NCBI RefSeq assembly: GCF_004339465.1
Contig: NZ_SMFY01000001.1
Location: 1,550,001 to 1,614,000, forward strand
DNA from: Ancylobacter aquaticus
GTDB lineage: Bacteria; Pseudomonadota; Alphaproteobacteria; Rhizobiales; Xanthobacteraceae
Direction: 5' to 3'
DNA length: 64,000 nucleotides
Positions 35,703 through 46,175 of this stretch are shown here, one piece after another. Position numbers and translations under genes: made by a program. A model generated the notes under the pieces. The model ran no database searches and was not told the DNA's origin. It saw nothing but the letters and a program-made list of their open reading frames with translations. The number at the start of each line of letters is the position of its first letter. Position 1 is the stretch's first letter.

Positions 35703-36539
35703 TCAATGCAGCTTGATCAGCGTCACGCCCGCCACCACGAGGAGGGCGGCGATGAGGCGCTCGGGGCGTAGTGTCTCGCGCAGCACCAGCACGGCGAGGG
35801 CGGCGCCGAACAGCACGCTCGCCTCGCGCACCGCCGCCACCAGGCTGATCGGCGCCCGGGTCATCGCCCAGACGCAGAGCCAGTAGCTGACGAACAGCAT
35901 GGCGCCTCCAACCAGCGCCAGCCGCCAATGGGGCCGCAGCGGGCGCAGGAACGCGGCGCCTTTCCACAGAGAGAGGCCGACAGCCACCAGCACCGCGTCG
36001 CCGACAAACAGCCAGGCCGTATAGATGCCGGGCGATCCCATCCGGCCGGCGGTGCCGTCGATGAGGGAATAGGCGGTGACGGCGACACCCGAGCCGAGCG
36101 CCAGCATCAGCGCGGCGGTCTGCGAGGCCTCCTTCCGGCTGCGCCAGCCGGTCACCAGCACGCTAGCCGACAGCAGCGCGATGCCGGCGATGCCGATCGG
36201 CCGCACCGGCTCGTGCAGAACCGCAATGGCGATGCCGGCCGTCATCAGCAGCGCCCCGCCGCGCGCCACGGGGTAGACGAGGCCGAGATCGGCACGCGCA
36301 TAAGCGCCGACAAGGCAGGCATAGAAGGCCATGTGCGCGCTCATCGAGCCGGCCATCCATGGCAACAGCGCCGGCGTGGGCGGGCCAAGCCAGAGCGCCA
36401 CCGGCAGAGCCACGGCGCCGCCCCCAAGAACGACCAGCGTCAACGCCGCGAGCGGGTCGAGCCGCAGCTTCAGCAGGACGTTCCAGCCGGCCTGAAGCAG
36501 CGCCGACAGCAGGACGACGAGGAGAACGACAATATCCAT
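35703..36539 (-). CDS. EamA-family membrane transporter (copy 2)
   Basis: A 278-residue permease, clearly a paralogue of copy 1: LQAGWNVLLKLRLDPLAA and ADLGLVYPVARGGALLMT match segments of copy 1. About ten membrane spans in two EamA repeats, ending VTLIKLH. The pair probably arose by tandem duplication and has diverged well beyond recent duplicates. Substrate unknown. Confidence 0.88.
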   Translation of the reverse strand: MDIVVLLVVLLSALLQAGWNVLLKLRLDPLAALTLVVLGGGAVALPVALWLGPPTPALLPWMAGSMSAHMAFYACLVGAYARADLGLVYPVARGGALLMTAGIAIAVLHEPVRPIGIAGIALLSASVLVTGWRSRKEASQTAALMLALGSGVAVTAYSLIDGTAGRMGSPGIYTAWLFVGDAVLVAVGLSLWKGAAFLRPLRPHWRLALVGGAMLFVSYWLCVWAMTRAPISLVAAVREASVLFGAALAVLVLRETLRPERLIAALLVVAGVTLIKLH

Positions 36540-36603
36540 GCAGCGGCCGCGATGTGGAGCACTACCAAGTTACCCGACATCGCGGTCGCTGACGAGATGG
36601 GCG

Positions 36604-38064
36604 TCAGACGCCCAGCTGGGTGACGAACTTGGTGTTCACATAGGCTTCCATCGCCTCGGTGCCACCTTCCGAGCCGTAGCCGGAATCCTTGATGCCGCCG
36701 AACGGCACTTCGGGGAGGGCGAGGCCGTGATGGTTGATCGAGATCATGCCGCTTTCCACCCGACGGGCGAACTCGTCGGCGCGGGCGGAGGAGGTGGTGT
36801 AGGCATAGGCCGCAAGCCCGTAAGGCAGCCGGTTGGCCTCGGCAATCACCGCCTCGGTCGAGGTGAAGGACTGGATCGGCACGATGGGGCCGAAGGGCTC
36901 TTCGTTGAGAATGCGCGCATCCGCCGCGAGCCCGGTGAGCACGGTCGGCTCGAAGAAATAACCCTTGTTGCCGATCCGTGCCCCGCCCGTGTGCAGGGTG
37001 GCGCCCTTGGCGAGGGCGTCGGCGGTCAGCGCCTCCATGGCCTCCACGCGGCGCGGATTGGCCAGCGGCCCCATGCGCACGCCGTCCTCAAGGCCGTTGC
37101 CGACCTTCACGCCCTTCACCGCCTCGGTGAAGCCGTCGACGAACCGGGAATACAGGTCCTCATGCACGAGGAAGCGGGTCGGCGAGACGCAGACCTGCCC
37201 GGCATTGCGGAACTTGGCGCCGGACAGCAGCTTGATCGCCACCTCCACGTCGGCATCCTCGAACACCACGGCGGGGGCATGGCCGCCGAGCTCCATGGTC
37301 ACGCGCTTCATGTGCGCGCCGGCCAGCGCGGCGAGCTGCTTGCCGACCACGGTGGAGCCGGTGAAGGAGATCTTCTTCACGACGGGGTGCGGGATGAGGT
37401 ACTGCGAAATCTCGGCCGGCACGCCGAAGACGAGGTTGACCACGCCCGCCGGCACGCCGGCATCGGCATAGGCGCGCACCAGCTCTGCGCAGCTCGCGGG
37501 CGTTTCCTCCGGCCCCTTCAGGATCACCGCGCAGCCGGCGGCGAGCGCGGCGGAAACCTTGCGCACCGCCTGGTTGATCGGGAAGTTCCACGGGGTGAAG
37601 GCGGCGACGACGCCCACCGGCTCGCGGTGGACCATTTGCTGCACGCCGGCGGCGCGGGCGGGGATGAGCCGGCCATATTGCCGGCGGCCTTCCTCGGCGA
37701 ACCAGTCGATGATGTCGGCGGAGGCGAGCGTCTCCATCCGCGCCTCGGGCAGCGGCTTGCCCTGCTCAAGGGTCATCAGGGTAGAGATCGCCTCATGCCG
37801 CTCGCGCAGGATTTCGGCCGCCTTGCGCATGATCTTGTAGCGCTCGTGCGGCGGCGTGTGGCGCCACGTCGCAAACCCCTTCTCGGCGGCGGCGAGCGCG
37901 GCGTCGAGATCGGCCCGGCTGGCATGGGCGACCGTGCCGATGGCCTCTTCCGTCGCCGGGTTGATCACGGGCTGGCTGGCCGGCGCGCCGCCATGCTCGC
38001 TGCCCCCGCGCCACTTGCCGTCGATGTAGAGCTGGACCTCGGGATAGGACACGGAATGCGACAT
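36604..38064 (-). CDS. NAD(P)-dependent aldehyde dehydrogenase, succinate-semialdehyde dehydrogenase-like
   Basis: A 486-residue aldehyde dehydrogenase. Visible motifs are FTPWNFPINQAVRK (156-169), the NAD-loop FTGSTVVGK (234-242), the general base Glu258 in MELGGHAP and the nucleophile Cys292 in NAGQVCVSPTRF. C-terminal FGGIKDSGYGSEGG is typical of the GabD group. Likely reaction: an aliphatic semialdehyde to its acid. I start at ATG 38064 (MSHSVSYPEVQLYIDGKW); the frame above belongs to decayed sequence. Confidence 0.9.
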   Translation of the reverse strand: MSHSVSYPEVQLYIDGKWRGGSEHGGAPASQPVINPATEEAIGTVAHASRADLDAALAAAEKGFATWRHTPPHERYKIMRKAAEILRERHEAISTLMTLEQGKPLPEARMETLASADIIDWFAEEGRRQYGRLIPARAAGVQQMVHREPVGVVAAFTPWNFPINQAVRKVSAALAAGCAVILKGPEETPASCAELVRAYADAGVPAGVVNLVFGVPAEISQYLIPHPVVKKISFTGSTVVGKQLAALAGAHMKRVTMELGGHAPAVVFEDADVEVAIKLLSGAKFRNAGQVCVSPTRFLVHEDLYSRFVDGFTEAVKGVKVGNGLEDGVRMGPLANPRRVEAMEALTADALAKGATLHTGGARIGNKGYFFEPTVLTGLAADARILNEEPFGPIVPIQSFTSTEAVIAEANRLPYGLAAYAYTTSSARADEFARRVESGMISINHHGLALPEVPFGGIKDSGYGSEGGTEAMEAYVNTKFVTQLGV

Positions 38065-39130
38065 GGCCGAACCTTTCAAGACAGGATGCTGGCGCATACC
38101 TAATCGCGCCGGTGCCCGACGGAAAGGGGCAAGGCAGCCTGCCGTAACGGTATTGGATGGCTGCGTCCCAGCGCAGGCAGGCACGCAGCCGGTCGAGGCC
38201 GGGGGATGGCGCCGCCATGTCAGGCTGTGAGGGGAACACTGCTTCGCGCGAGAGCGAGAAGCGTGGCGGGGTCCATGCCGCTGGTGCGCAGGGAGAGCCA
38301 GTGTTCTACCGGCAGTGCCACGATCAGCGTGAATGTGGCGTGGCCCCTCGTCCGCACCCCTGTAGGCATAGAGGCGGGCGGTACACCCCGTGCGAAGGCT
38401 GATCTCCTCACCCGCCCCACCCTCGACGTCGGGCAACGGTGAAGGACTGTGCACCTGCTCCAGCACCAGGGTGCCGGTCTCGCAATACGTCCAGTAGCTT
38501 GCAGTCTGGCAGGCGCCCTTCATATTGTACCACTGCACGATCCGCTCGAAAGCGAGGCCCGGCCGCGCGGCCGGCAGCAGCCGCCGCGCGCCTTGTCCCG
38601 ACGCGCGCGGCGCAGCAGCGCCTGGCCGCCTTTACGATACCGGCCGGGCCGAGCAGACGCGCCACCCGGAACAGAAGCGCGGCGCCGGTGAGCGCCTTTT
38701 CCTCGGCGCCTTCGCGGACAATCAGAGAGGGGCGGATCGCCCATCCCGCGGGAAAATGACGGCGCAGCAGAATCTGCGCCCTTGGCGAATAGACGCTCTC
38801 CCGGCGCCCGCGCGCCGATAAGCTGCGCCAGCGCCGAGCAGGCGACGCATTCATCGTCGAAGATGAGAGGGAGCATACTCCCCATCCACACTCCTCAAGC
38901 GGGCGCTGCCACGTGCAACCGGTCGCCCCGCACGCAACAGATCCGCGCGACGCAAGACCCGAGTACCGCTTCGGGTTGCTGACGCCATTCATGGCGTTGG
39001 CGACGAGCCGCAGAACCGTCTCGCCGGCGCTCAGCGGCCGCAGGTCGAGCGGTGGCGCCAGGCGGGGAGGGGGGGCGGTGCCGGCGGCGCGGGCGTCCCG
39101 GCGCGGCGCGGCGGGACGGTTTGGCTAGGG
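38065..39130. other. About 1.1 kb without an intact gene; decayed coding remnants
   Basis: Between the aldehyde dehydrogenase and FtsK genes no frame looks like a complete gene. On the minus strand, part of 38408-38891 encodes a frameshifted DUF393-like protein, and 38215-38540 holds two short stretches that look coding but sit in different frames (WTYCETGTLVLEQV, then FTLIVALPVEHWLSLR ending at a stop near 38220). I do not recognise the second protein. The region may be a decaying island or contain sequencing indels. I found no insertion sequence, tRNA or attachment site. Confidence 0.5.
38408..38891 (-). pseudogene. Frameshifted DUF393 (DCC family) protein
   Basis: The first frame reads MLPLIFDDECVACSALAQLIGAR from about 38876. 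The Cys-x2-Cys pair after DDE is characteristic of DUF393/DCC thiol-disulfide proteins. Near 38825 the homologous reading moves to another frame, RESVYSPRAQILLRRHFP then ALTGAALLFRVARLLG, which fits the rest of the family. A single insertion or deletion in the GC-rich stretch would join them. Downstream the frame becomes low-complexity Ala/Arg. Possibly a sequencing error rather than true decay. Confidence 0.45.
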
Positions 39131-41932
39131 TCAGCGGGCCTCGCGCAGGATGTCGCGCTTGCCGGCATGGTTGGCCGGGCCGACGATGCCCTCGTTCTCC
39201 ATCCGCTCCATCAGCGAGGCGGCGCGGTTGTAGCCGATCTGCAGCCGGCGCTGGATATAGGAGGTGGACGCCTTCTTGTCGCGCAGCACGAGGGCCACCG
39301 CCTGGTCGTAGAGATCGCCGCAATCCTCGCCACCCATGGCGGACTTGTCGAACACGGCGCTGTCCTCGGCGACCGGCTCTTCCTCTTCCTCGGCCGTGAC
39401 CTCTTCGAGATATTCCGGCCGCGCCTGGCTTTTGAGGTGCTCGACGACGCGCTCCACTTCCTGGTCGGACACGAAAGGACCGTGGACGCGCGAAATCCGC
39501 CCGCCGCCGGCCATGTAGAGCATGTCGCCCTGGCCCAGCAGCTGCTCCGCGCCCATCTCGCCGAGAATGGTGCGGCTGTCGATCTTGGACGTCACCTGGA
39601 AGGAAATTCGGGTCGGGAAGTTCGCCTTGATGGTGCCGGTGATGACATCGACGCTCGGGCGCTGGGTCGCCATGATGAGGTGGATGCCGGCGGCGCGGGC
39701 CATCTGCGCCAGGCGCTGGATGGCGCCCTCGATTTCCTTGCCGGCGACCATCATCAGGTCGGCCATCTCATCGACGACGATGACGATGAAGGGGAGGGGG
39801 GCGAGATCCATGATCTCCTCCTCCTCGATCAGGTCGCCGGTCTCCTTGTCGAAACCCTTCTGCACCGTGCGGGTGATGATTTCGCCCTTGGCGGTCGCCT
39901 CCACCACCCGGGCGTTGAAGCCATCAATATTGCGCACGCCGAGGCGGCTCATCTTCTTGTAGCGGTCTTCCATCTCCCGCACTGCCCATTTCAGGGCGAC
40001 GATGGCCTTCTTCGGGTCGGTGACGACGGGCGTCAGCAGGTGCGGAATGCCCTCATAGACCGAGAGCTCCAGCATCTTCGGGTCGATCATGATCAGGCGG
40101 CACTGGTCCGGGCGGTGCCGATAGAGCAGCGACAGGATCATCGTGTTGATGGCGACCGACTTGCCCGAGCCGGTGGTGCCGGCGACCAGCAGATGCGGCA
40201 TGCGGGCGAGGTCGACGATCACAGGCTCGCCGCCAATGGTCTTGCCGAGCCCGATGCCGAGCTTGGCGCGGGCGGCCTCGAATTCGTGGCTGGCCAGCAT
40301 CTCGCGCAGCCACACCGTCTCGCGGCGCTGGTTGGGCAGTTCGATGCCGATGACGTTGCGCCCTTCCACCACGGCGACGCGGGCGGAAATGGCGCTCATC
40401 GAGCGGGCGATGTCGGCGGAAAGGCCGATGACGCGGCTGGACTTGATGCCGGGGGCCGGCTCCAGTTCGTACAGCGTCACCACCGGGCCGGGATTGGCGT
40501 CGATGATCTCGCCGCGCACGCCGAAATCGTGCAGCACCTGCTGCAGCTTCACCGAATTGCGGTCGAGGAATTCCTCGGAAAGCTCGTAATCGGGCTCGTT
40601 GGCCGGGGGCTCGGTGAGCAGGTCCAGCGGCGGCAGTTCGTAGTCGTCGCTCGCCTCGGTCGCCGGGCGCGGGGCCGGTCGGGTGGCGCGGGGAGACGGG
40701 GCGAGCACGGGCACGGCAACCGGCGCCACGGCGGCGGGCACTGGCGCAGGCTCCGGAGCGGCCGGCGGGGCGGCTGCCGGGGGAGCGGCGGAGACGGCGA
40801 CCATGCCGAACATCGGCCAGGAGAAGGACAGTTCCGCCGGCGCCACGCTGTAGCCGGAGAAGCCGCCCAGCACGGCGGTCGGCACCTCAGCCGGGGGGGC
40901 GATGTCCTCGAACGGGGCGGCGACGCTGGGCGCGGCACTGTCTTCCACCCAGAACTCCTCGACAACCGCGTCGGTCTCGTCCTCGTAAACGTCGTCTTCG
41001 TCGTCGGCGAACTCATCGTCCGCGAACTCGTCCTCGGCCAACTCCTGCTCGTCGAAGTCCTGCTCGTCGAAGTGCTGCTGTGCCTGTGCGGAGACGGCGG
41101 GTTCAGCGGCAATCCGTTCCGATGCGAATTCGTGCGCCTGCTGCTGCGCTTCCGGCCCTGCCGTCTCGCCAGCGGGTGCCGCCGCCGTGTCCCGCACCGC
41201 GCCATAGCGCGCGGCGAGAAGGCGCTCCTCCTCCGGGAACTCGTCCTCATAGGCGCCTTCTTCCAGCGGGATGAGGTCGTAAATGTCGGCCACGTCGTTG
41301 GCGGCGGTGAAGGGCTGCTCCGGCACCCAAGTCGCGCCCGGCGCGAGCGCCCGCGCGGCGGGAATGGCCGGCGGCGTGTCGTGGCCGAACTGGATCAGGG
41401 AGGCGAGAGGCTGCAGGACCGGCGTGGTGACGATGGCAGGCGTTGTGACGGCCGGCGCCGCATGGGCGGGAGCCAGTGACGCGGCAGCGGGCGCCGCGAC
41501 CTCGGGCTGGGCGGAAAGCGCGCGGCGGGCATGGGCGGCGATCAGCGCCTTCGGCACCGCGCCGAGCGGCGGCTTGCGTGGCGGCACGCGCAGCACCGGC
41601 GTCTGCGAGGGACGCGGCGGCACCGGGATGGCCGTTGCGGTGACGGGCGTTTCCGGCACCGGCGCCGGCTGGCGCATCAGATAGTCCGGGGTGCGCGTGA
41701 AGCGCGTATTGGGCGGCATGGTGAAGGGCTGCAGCCAGCTCGGCACGGCCTCGTGCTGTGGCGCGACAGCGGGCGGCCGGGGGGCGGGGGGCGCCGCCTT
41801 CGGCGCCTTGGGCGCCGGTGGCGCGTGCGTCACCTGCGGGTTGGCGCGGGAGAATACATGAGTCTGGGCAGTCGCCTTCGACTCGGAAGCCTTGTCCGCA
41901 TTCGGATCGGAGGGACGCGCCGGATTACGCAT
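39131..41932 (-). CDS. ftsK: FtsK/SpoIIIE-type DNA translocase lacking the N-terminal membrane domain
   Basis: A 933-residue DNA motor. The motor has Walker [13 protein letters not shown] near residue 585, Walker [13 protein letters not shown], the [12 protein letters not shown] motif, and a C-terminal gamma winged helix ([17 protein letters not shown]) that would read KOPS sites. The N-terminal 450 residues are Pro/Ala-rich then acidic ([17 protein letters not shown]) with no hydrophobic helix, unlike canonical FtsK with four spans. Many alphaproteobacteria carry a second, soluble paralogue like this. It would act at chromosome dimer resolution, but its membrane recruitment must rely on another protein. 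Confidence 0.9.
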   Translation of the reverse strand: MRNPARPSDPNADKASESKATAQTHVFSRANPQVTHAPPAPKAPKAAPPAPRPPAVAPQHEAVPSWLQPFTMPPNTRFTRTPDYLMRQPAPVPETPVTATAIPVPPRPSQTPVLRVPPRKPPLGAVPKALIAAHARRALSAQPEVAAPAAASLAPAHAAPAVTTPAIVTTPVLQPLASLIQFGHDTPPAIPAARALAPGATWVPEQPFTAANDVADIYDLIPLEEGAYEDEFPEEERLLAARYGAVRDTAAAPAGETAGPEAQQQAHEFASERIAAEPAVSAQAQQHFDEQDFDEQELAEDEFADDEFADDEDDVYEDETDAVVEEFWVEDSAAPSVAAPFEDIAPPAEVPTAVLGGFSGYSVAPAELSFSWPMFGMVAVSAAPPAAAPPAAPEPAPVPAAVAPVAVPVLAPSPRATRPAPRPATEASDDYELPPLDLLTEPPANEPDYELSEEFLDRNSVKLQQVLHDFGVRGEIIDANPGPVVTLYELEPAPGIKSSRVIGLSADIARSMSAISARVAVVEGRNVIGIELPNQRRETVWLREMLASHEFEAARAKLGIGLGKTIGGEPVIVDLARMPHLLVAGTTGSGKSVAINTMILSLLYRHRPDQCRLIMIDPKMLELSVYEGIPHLLTPVVTDPKKAIVALKWAVREMEDRYKKMSRLGVRNIDGFNARVVEATAKGEIITRTVQKGFDKETGDLIEEEEIMDLAPLPFIVIVVDEMADLMMVAGKEIEGAIQRLAQMARAAGIHLIMATQRPSVDVITGTIKANFPTRISFQVTSKIDSRTILGEMGAEQLLGQGDMLYMAGGGRISRVHGPFVSDQEVERVVEHLKSQARPEYLEEVTAEEEEEPVAEDSAVFDKSAMGGEDCGDLYDQAVALVLRDKKASTSYIQRRLQIGYNRAASLMERMENEGIVGPANHAGKRDILREAR

Positions 41933-42111
41933 GGGACGCTGGAACCTTTGCCGCTACTGCCGTTGAGCCTGCCGAGCCGAGCGCGGAAGGCGCCGTCGCG
42001 GCCGTGCCATATGGTTAGGCGCACAGCGTTAACGAACGGTATGAAGCGGCGGGATTTCCCGCATCGAGTTGCGCAGAGCGGCGCGTCTCTCCGGTGGCGG
42101 AAGCGGATGTA

Positions 42112-42432
42112 TCAGGCGGGAAGGCCGAGCGTGGCACGGATTTCTGCCGGCATCAGGTCATGCGTCTCGGGGTGCTTCATCATGTAGCGGCCGAACACCG
42201 AGCAGCGTGGCACCACGGCCAGCCCGCGCTGGCGGGCGCTGGCAAGGCCGGCCTCGACCAGCTTGGTGGCGAGACCGCGCCCGCCCAGTTCCGGCGGCAC
42301 TTCGGTGTGGGTGAAGATGATGTGGTCATGCGCCAGAATGTACTGCGCAATGGCGGTCTGGCCGTCCTGCTCGATCTCGAAGCGGTCGGCGGCGCGGTTG
42401 TCCCGCACCTGGACTTCGCCGTTCATGCTCAT
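42112..42432 (-). CDS. Small GNAT-family N-acetyltransferase-like protein
   Basis: A 106-residue protein of the short GNAT (YidJ/GtnA-like) type. The acetyl-CoA-binding loop is ELGGRGLATKLVEAGL, followed by VPRCSVFGRYMMKHPE. GGAG seven bases before ATG 42432 supports this start over longer ones. Such small proteins may acetylate small molecules; no substrate is known. It is divergent from the nitroreductase gene. Confidence 0.85.
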   Translation of the reverse strand: MSMNGEVQVRDNRAADRFEIEQDGQTAIAQYILAHDHIIFTHTEVPPELGGRGLATKLVEAGLASARQRGLAVVPRCSVFGRYMMKHPETHDLMPAEIRATLGLPA

Positions 42433-42460
42433 GGTTTTTCTCCTTGGGGGCGCCCGGTTC

Positions 42461-42484
42461 GGATTCGTGAGCTGGGATTCGTGA
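42461..42484. repeat. Tandem GGATTCGTGA repeats upstream of the GNAT and nitroreductase genes
   Basis: GGATTCGTGA occurs at 42461-42470 and again at 42475-42484, 14 bases apart, in the 194-base region between the two divergent genes. This could be a regulator binding site. Confidence 0.4.
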
Positions 42485-42626
42485 CATCGGTTTGGCGTGA
42501 AGGGCGGGCGCCTTGGGATATTGTCGACCAAAACGGGCGCAGCGTCGCCCCCGTTTGGTCGCGCGGGGTGAATTTATCGGCTGGGTCCGATATAGCGCAG
42601 CTCAACCCGTAGGGAAGAGACCGCTC

Positions 42627-43238
42627 ATGACCCCGCCCACTCGCCGTCCGCCCGCCCCCGAGACGCTGGCGCTGCTGGAGGCCCGCCGCTCGGTCGCCGC
42701 GGCCGGTCTTGCCGCGCCCGGGCCGGACGCGGACCAGGCCCGCCGCCTGCTCGCCATCGCCGCCCGCGTGCCCGATCACGCCATGCTGGCGCCGTGGCGG
42801 TTCATCGTCATCGAGGGCGCGGCGCGGAGCGAGATCGGCGCCCGGCTGTCGGAGGCCTATCGCGCCGCCAACCCTGAGATGGTGCCGGAAAAGCGGGAAA
42901 AGTTTGCCGCCATCATGGGGCGGCTGTTTCCCGCCCCGCTGGCGCTGGTGGTGGTCAGCCGGCCGGTGGTGGGCGCCACCATTCCCGCCTTTGAGCAGGA
43001 GCTTTCCGCCGGCGCGGTGTGCATGAACCTTCTGACCGGCGCGGCGGCGATGGGGTTCGATGCGATATGGGTGACGGGCTGGGCAGCCACGCACAAGGCG
43101 GCGCTGGCGATCCTTGGCGTGAGCGAGGGCGAGCGCGTCGCCGGCATTCTCCATATCGGCACGGCCACGGACGCCCCCGCCGACCGGCCCCGCCCGGACG
43201 TCGCCGCGCTCACCACCCACTGGTCGCCGCCGGGGTGA
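42627..43238 (+). CDS. Nitroreductase-family protein
   Basis: A 203-residue protein of the nitroreductase fold (YdjA-like). It has EARRSVAAAGL at the N terminus, ARVPDHAMLAPWRFIVIEG near residue 50 and a C-terminal AAAMGFDAIWVTGWAA followed by GILHIGT, typical FMN-contacting segments. It would use NAD(P)H and FMN to reduce nitro compounds or quinones. ATG 42627 has AGGGAAGAG upstream. Standing alone and divergent from the GNAT gene, with no known partner. Confidence 0.88.
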   Translation: MTPPTRRPPAPETLALLEARRSVAAAGLAAPGPDADQARRLLAIAARVPDHAMLAPWRFIVIEGAARSEIGARLSEAYRAANPEMVPEKREKFAAIMGRLFPAPLALVVVSRPVVGATIPAFEQELSAGAVCMNLLTGAAAMGFDAIWVTGWAATHKAALAILGVSEGERVAGILHIGTATDAPADRPRPDVAALTTHWSPPG

Positions 43239-43325
43239 GCGGGCATAGTCAGCCTGCATGACCCGCTGCGCTTGGCCAGCCTATGGGTCGGGCCGTAGTG
43301 CAAGCAGAGACTGAGGGGAGCCGTG

Positions 43326-43679
43326 ATGGCGGAAGGGGCCTGCGCGTCATGGGACGACGTCATCTCTCGCCTTGATTGTATCGTCGCGCAGGCGCCAGAA
43401 CCGTTTGAGCAGGACACCATCGATAACGGCCGCGAGCTGATCCACTATCTCCGAGAGCGCTTCATTCCGCCGGATGGATTCGACAAGGGCTACTGGAGCA
43501 CCTTCAGCCTGTTCTGGGATAATTTCGAGATCGAGGTGTTCGACGAGAGGTTTGAAACCTATCGATTCTTCAAGGGTGCGACCGACATTCTGCATTTTTC
43601 ACATCGGCCCGGCGAGCCTTTCTCTGTCGAATTCTTGGCCCAGCTTCGAATGCCGCGCCTTGGGGACCCAGCACCTTAG
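43326..43679 (+). CDS. Hypothetical protein, 117 residues
   Basis: An ORF starting at ATG 43326 with AGGGGAG just upstream (a GTG directly before is also possible). The protein is acidic and aromatic-rich (GYWSTFSLFWDNFEIEVFDE, then FKGATDILHFSHRPG) and has no membrane helix. I do not recognise a family. Its sequence is visibly more AT-rich than the neighbours, suggesting recent acquisition. It faces the malate synthase gene across a terminator. Confidence 0.6.
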   Translation: MAEGACASWDDVISRLDCIVAQAPEPFEQDTIDNGRELIHYLRERFIPPDGFDKGYWSTFSLFWDNFEIEVFDERFETYRFFKGATDILHFSHRPGEPFSVEFLAQLRMPRLGDPAP

Positions 43680-43688
43680 CCATGAAAA

Positions 43689-43716
43689 AGGCCGCCCCGG
43701 CGAACCGGGACGGCCT
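43689..43716 (-). terminator. Terminator after malate synthase G
   Basis: A GC-rich stem AGGCCGCCCCGG / CCGGGACGGCCT with loop CGAA is followed on the minus strand by five T. It lies about 40 bases past the malate synthase stop and may also stop the convergent hypothetical gene. Confidence 0.8.
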
Positions 43717-43754
43717 CTCTTCTTGGCGTTTTTGGCGTTTCCTCGAACGATGAA

Positions 43755-45941
43755 TCAGGCGGCGGCCTGCGCTTCCGCCTGGGCCTGCTTGGCTTCGCGG
43801 CGGCGGCGGGTGAGCACGAATTCGGTGTAGCCGTTCGGCTGCGCGCGGCCCTCCAGCACGAGGTCGCGGGCGGCGCGGAAGGCGAAGCCGTCAAAGTCGG
43901 GCGCCATCGGCACATAGGCGGGATCGCCCGCGTTCTGGCCGTCGACCACCGCCGCCATGCGGCGCAGCGTCTCTTCCACCTGCGCCAGCGTCACCACGCC
44001 GTGCAGCAGCCAGTTGGCGACGTGCTGCGAGGAGATGCGCAGCGTCGCGCGGTCTTCCATCAGCCCGACATCGTGAATGTCCGGCACCTTGGAGCAGCCG
44101 ACCCCCTGGTCGACCCAGCGCACGACATAGCCGAGAATGCCCTGGATGTTGTTGTCCAGTTCCTCCTGCACATCGGCTGGGTTCCAGTTGCCGCGGTCGA
44201 CGACGGGGATGGTCAGCAGGTCGCGGCGCGCGGCGCGCTTGCGGTGGCGCAGTTCCGCCTGGCGCTTGAACACGTCCACGGTGTGGTAGTGCAGCGCATG
44301 CAGCGTCGCGGCGGTGGGCGAGGGCACCCAGGCGGTGTTGGCGCCGGCCAGCGGGTGGGCGACCTTCTGCGCGATCATGTCGGCCATGCGGTCGGGCATC
44401 GCCCACATGCCCTTGCCGATCTGGCCATGGCCGTCGAGATGGGCGGCGAGGCCCGCGTCGACATTGTTGTCCTCATAGGCCTTGATCCAGGCCTGGGCCT
44501 TCATCTCGTTCTTGCGCACCATCGGACCCGCCTCCATCGAGGTGTGGATCTCGTCGCCGGTGCGGTCGAGGAAGCCGGTATTGATGAACACCACGCGCTC
44601 GCGGGCGGCGCGGATCGAGGCGGAGAGGTTGGCGCTGGTGCGGCGCTCCTCGTCCATGATGCCGATCTTCAGCGTGTTGAGGTCGAGCTCCAGCGCCTGC
44701 TCGACTCGGGCGAACAGGTCCACCGCGAAGGCAACCTCCTCCGGGCCGTGCATCTTCGGCTTGACGATGTAGACCGAGCCGGCGCGGCTGTTGCGCAGTT
44801 CGCCCTTGCCCTTGAGGTCGTGCAGCGCGATCAGCGCGGTGACGGCGGCGTCGAGAATGGCCTCGGGGATCTCCCGGCCCTCTTCGTCGAGCACGGCATC
44901 GGTCAGCATGTGCTGGCCGACATTGCGCACCAGCATCAGGCTGCGCCCGTGCAGGGTGAGTTCGCCGCCGGCGGCCGAGGTGTAGCGGCGATCGGCGGCG
45001 AGGCTGCGCTCCACCGTCTCGCGGCCCTTGGCGAAGCTGGCGCTGAGCGTGCCGGCCATCAGGCCGAGCCAGTTGCGATAGACCAGCACCTTGTCCTGCG
45101 CATCCACCGCCGCGACGCTGTCCTCGCAGTCGACGATGGTGGTGACGGCCGCCTCGATGACGATGTCGGCGATGCCGGCGGCGTCGGTCTTGCCGATGCG
45201 GTGGTCACGGTCGATGACGATGTCGATATGCAGGCCGTGATGGAGCAGCAGCACCGAGGAGGGCGCCTGCGCCGAGCCGCCGAAGCCGGCGAACTGGGCG
45301 GGGTCCTTCAGCCCGGTGACGCTGCCGGAGCGCAGTTCCGCTGCGAGCGTGCCTTCCGTCACGCGGTAGGCGACGACATCGGCATGGCTGGCGGCGGCCA
45401 GCGGCACGCTCTCGTCAAGGAAGGCGCGGGCGCGCTCGATCACGCGCTGGGCGCGCACCGCGTTGAAGCCGTTGGAGCGCGACGCGCCGCCGTCCTCGGG
45501 CAGCGCATCGGTGCCGTAGAGCGCATCATAGAGGCTGCCCCAGCGGGCATTGGCGGCGTTCAGCGCATAGCGGGCATTGGTGACGGGCACCACGAGCTGC
45601 GGGCCGGGAATGCGGGCCAGTTCGTCATCCACCCTGTCGGTGACGACCTCGAACGCCTCCGGCTCGGGCAGCAGATAGCCGATCTCGGCGAGGAAGACCT
45701 CATAGGCAACGGGGTCGATGGGCTTGTTGCGGTGGGTGCGGTGCCAGGCATCGATCTGCGCCTGCAATTCGTCGCGGCGGGCCAGCAGTTCCGCATTGCG
45801 CGGGGCGAAGTCGCGCACGATGCCGGCGAAGCTGTCCCAGAAGGCGGCCTTGTCCACCCCGGTGCCGGGAATGGCTTCATTGTCGATGAAGTCGACAAGG
45901 GCTGAATCGACCTTCAGGCCGGCGACGTCGGTATGGCTCAT
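43755..45941 (-). CDS. glcB: Malate synthase G
   Basis: Malate synthase joins glyoxylate and acetyl-CoA to malate, the second glyoxylate-shunt enzyme. The 728-residue size and sequence match the G isoform: [19 protein letters not shown] around residue 265, HMRKN-like [13 protein letters not shown] with [11 protein letters not shown] near 470, and a C-terminal [18 protein letters not shown] start at ATG 45941 ([11 protein letters not shown]), as upstream residues are not conserved. The isocitrate lyase gene lies 235 bases upstream on the same strand, with a hairpin between. Confidence 0.95.
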   Translation of the reverse strand: MSHTDVAGLKVDSALVDFIDNEAIPGTGVDKAAFWDSFAGIVRDFAPRNAELLARRDELQAQIDAWHRTHRNKPIDPVAYEVFLAEIGYLLPEPEAFEVVTDRVDDELARIPGPQLVVPVTNARYALNAANARWGSLYDALYGTDALPEDGGASRSNGFNAVRAQRVIERARAFLDESVPLAAASHADVVAYRVTEGTLAAELRSGSVTGLKDPAQFAGFGGSAQAPSSVLLLHHGLHIDIVIDRDHRIGKTDAAGIADIVIEAAVTTIVDCEDSVAAVDAQDKVLVYRNWLGLMAGTLSASFAKGRETVERSLAADRRYTSAAGGELTLHGRSLMLVRNVGQHMLTDAVLDEEGREIPEAILDAAVTALIALHDLKGKGELRNSRAGSVYIVKPKMHGPEEVAFAVDLFARVEQALELDLNTLKIGIMDEERRTSANLSASIRAARERVVFINTGFLDRTGDEIHTSMEAGPMVRKNEMKAQAWIKAYEDNNVDAGLAAHLDGHGQIGKGMWAMPDRMADMIAQKVAHPLAGANTAWVPSPTAATLHALHYHTVDVFKRQAELRHRKRAARRDLLTIPVVDRGNWNPADVQEELDNNIQGILGYVVRWVDQGVGCSKVPDIHDVGLMEDRATLRISSQHVANWLLHGVVTLAQVEETLRRMAAVVDGQNAGDPAYVPMAPDFDGFAFRAARDLVLEGRAQPNGYTEFVLTRRRREAKQAQAEAQAAA

Positions 45942-46128
45942 AACGGGTCCCTTCACGCGAGCGGAAAGCCGGTCGCCGCGAGCGACCGGCACAGCTGTGC
46001 TTTCCAATAGACAAAAGTGCGGGTGCGGCGCAACATCGCATATAGTCGAACTTTGCGGATCGGCACGCGCACCCTTTGCAATTCAACGCCTGGCGAGGGG
46101 TTTGCGGTGCACCAAATCGCGAAAATGT

Positions 46129-46158
46129 CATCCCGGGGGTAACGAGCCCCCCGGGATG
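46129..46158. terminator. Strong CATCCCGG hairpin after isocitrate lyase
   Basis: Arms CATCCCGGGGG (46129-46139) and CCCCCGGGATG (46148-46158) pair perfectly across eight bases. It starts 17 bases past the isocitrate lyase stop. No T-run follows, so it may act as an mRNA stabiliser or REP element; the CATCCCGG end resembles the repeat family elsewhere in the window. Confidence 0.6.
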
Positions 46159-46175
46159 CGGCGTCCCTCTGCGCG

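Noticed and set aside
39167..41479. A 770-residue plus-strand open frame
   Set aside because: Antisense to the FtsK-type gene; no family resemblance.
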